From assembly GCA_040757835.1 (NCBI GenBank), contig JBFLWJ010000009.1:1-54049 (forward strand): DNA of 54,049 bases, given 5' to 3'. Every line of letters begins with the position of its first letter. Position 1 is the stretch's first letter. Made by a program: the position numbers and the translations under genes. The notes below the pieces were generated by a model. That model was not told where the DNA came from. It made no database searches and saw only the letters and a list, made by a program, of their open reading frames with translations. This DNA comes from Actinomycetota bacterium (GTDB lineage Bacteria > Actinomycetota > Geothermincolia > Geothermincolales > RBG-13-55-18). Of this stretch, positions 53,528 to 54,049 are shown piece after piece.

Positions 53528-54049
53528 ATGGACAGATGGCGTATGGACCAGCGGGGGAGGAGTGTCAGGGTCACGCGCATCACCGCCATTGCGGTCCTCT
53601 GCCTGCTCCTGTCGCTCCTGCTCGTCTTCGGTATCTCCAGGCAGCTCGGCCGGGACGACGAGGTCGCGGTGCTCGGCAAACTCGCCTCCAACCCCACCCC
53701 GCGAGCGGCCGCCGGCGAGGGGTTCGAGACCTGGGTGCTGGTGCAGAACCCGGGGGACAGGGCGGTCCACGTCAACCTGGCCCTGAACACCGGGGAGGGC
53801 GAGAAGGTCATCCCGGAGCTGCAGGACGTGGAGATAGCCGCGGGGGGCAGAAGAAGCATCCCCCTTCACGCATACGTGCATACCTATCATGTCTCCACCC
53901 GGGTCGAGGCCACGGACGGCGAGGTGGTGTGCGAGCGGGCCATGTACTGGAACGGGCGCGCGGGGGGGCACGACTCGGTGGGGGTGACCTCCCCCGCGCC
54001 GGTGTGGTACCTGGCGGAGGGGGCCACCGCCGGCGAGTTCGAGACCTGG
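53528..54049 (+). CDS. Secreted WYLAEG/FETW-repeat surface protein, 3' end missing
   Basis: The frame is open from the ATG at 53528 to the window end (174 codons). A GTG three codons upstream, 5 nt after GGAG, is the alternative start. Residues 16-36 form a signal anchor. The outside part begins a beta-rich repeat: AGEGFETWVLVQNPGD at about 64, then WYLAEGATAGEFETW at the edge. This looks like the DUF5719-type repeats of high-GC Gram-positives. A surface or adhesin-like role is inferred from the signal and repeats. Confidence 0.75.
   Translation, partial: MDRWRMDQRGRSVRVTRITAIAVLCLLLSLLLVFGISRQLGRDDEVAVLGKLASNPTPRAAAGEGFETWVLVQNPGDRAVHVNLALNTGEGEKVIPELQDVEIAAGGRRSIPLHAYVHTYHVSTRVEATDGEVVCERAMYWNGRAGGHDSVGVTSPAPVWYLAEGATAGEFETW

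Overview
The window is a GC-rich (about 60-65% G+C by eye) bacterial chromosome segment packed with protein genes. I saw no rRNA, tRNA, CRISPR array or intact transposon. Many genes start at TTG or GTG behind strong GGAGG sites. The dnaK-hsp20-grpE-dnaJ-hspR-clpB cluster, the HspR/HAIR-type control and the WYLAEG-type secreted repeat protein at the right edge point to a deep-branching, probably anaerobic Actinomycetota (Geothermincolia-like). A Spo0H-like sigma factor and a GerMN lipoprotein leave a high-GC Firmicute as the alternative. The lineage is inferred from gene content only.

Layout. (1) 1-530: the first 10 codons of a minus-strand gene and a small membrane protein. (2) 782-13449: a minus-strand de novo purine cluster in the order purA, purD, purE, purB, purS, purQ, purL, purF, purM, purN, purH, lacking only purC among the usual late genes. 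(3) 13667-18757: an RND/MMPL exporter, a COG2509 FAD dehydrogenase and a DUF169 protein. (4) 18888-26522: the heat-shock cluster, with a strong sigma-70 promoter overlapped by a degenerate HAIR-like operator upstream of dnaK. (5) 26791-31221: a UbiA-type prenyltransferase, a UDG-superfamily protein, a SigH-like sigma factor, a class I CoA-transferase and a 33-residue putative lipoprotein. (6) 31256-39473: membrane and basic proteins, a stand-alone PurO-like IMP cyclohydrolase, a membrane-anchored CrtI-like oxidoreductase coupled to a metallophosphoesterase, an orphan receiver and a B12/radical SAM enzyme. (7) 39662-54049: a DUF72 protein, a HEPN-like protein, a DapF-like protein lacking both catalytic cysteines, FmdE, a double VOC protein, DUF2804, a zinc-ribbon membrane protein, two PHP proteins, lipoproteins, a hydrolase, a glycosyltransferase, an SDR and a secreted repeat protein.

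Three kinds of intergenic repeat stand out. Five inverted repeats ending in GGGGTC(A/G) sit at or just after stop codons. In the four clear copies the two arms match each other almost perfectly, while the arm sequence differs between copies. A second family shares GTGCCAGGC...CGCTTTCGCG (about four copies). A third is the CATTGCGAGGAGCGAAGCGAC-type repeat (two sites). The most unusual single gene is the DapF homologue in which both catalytic cysteines are serine.
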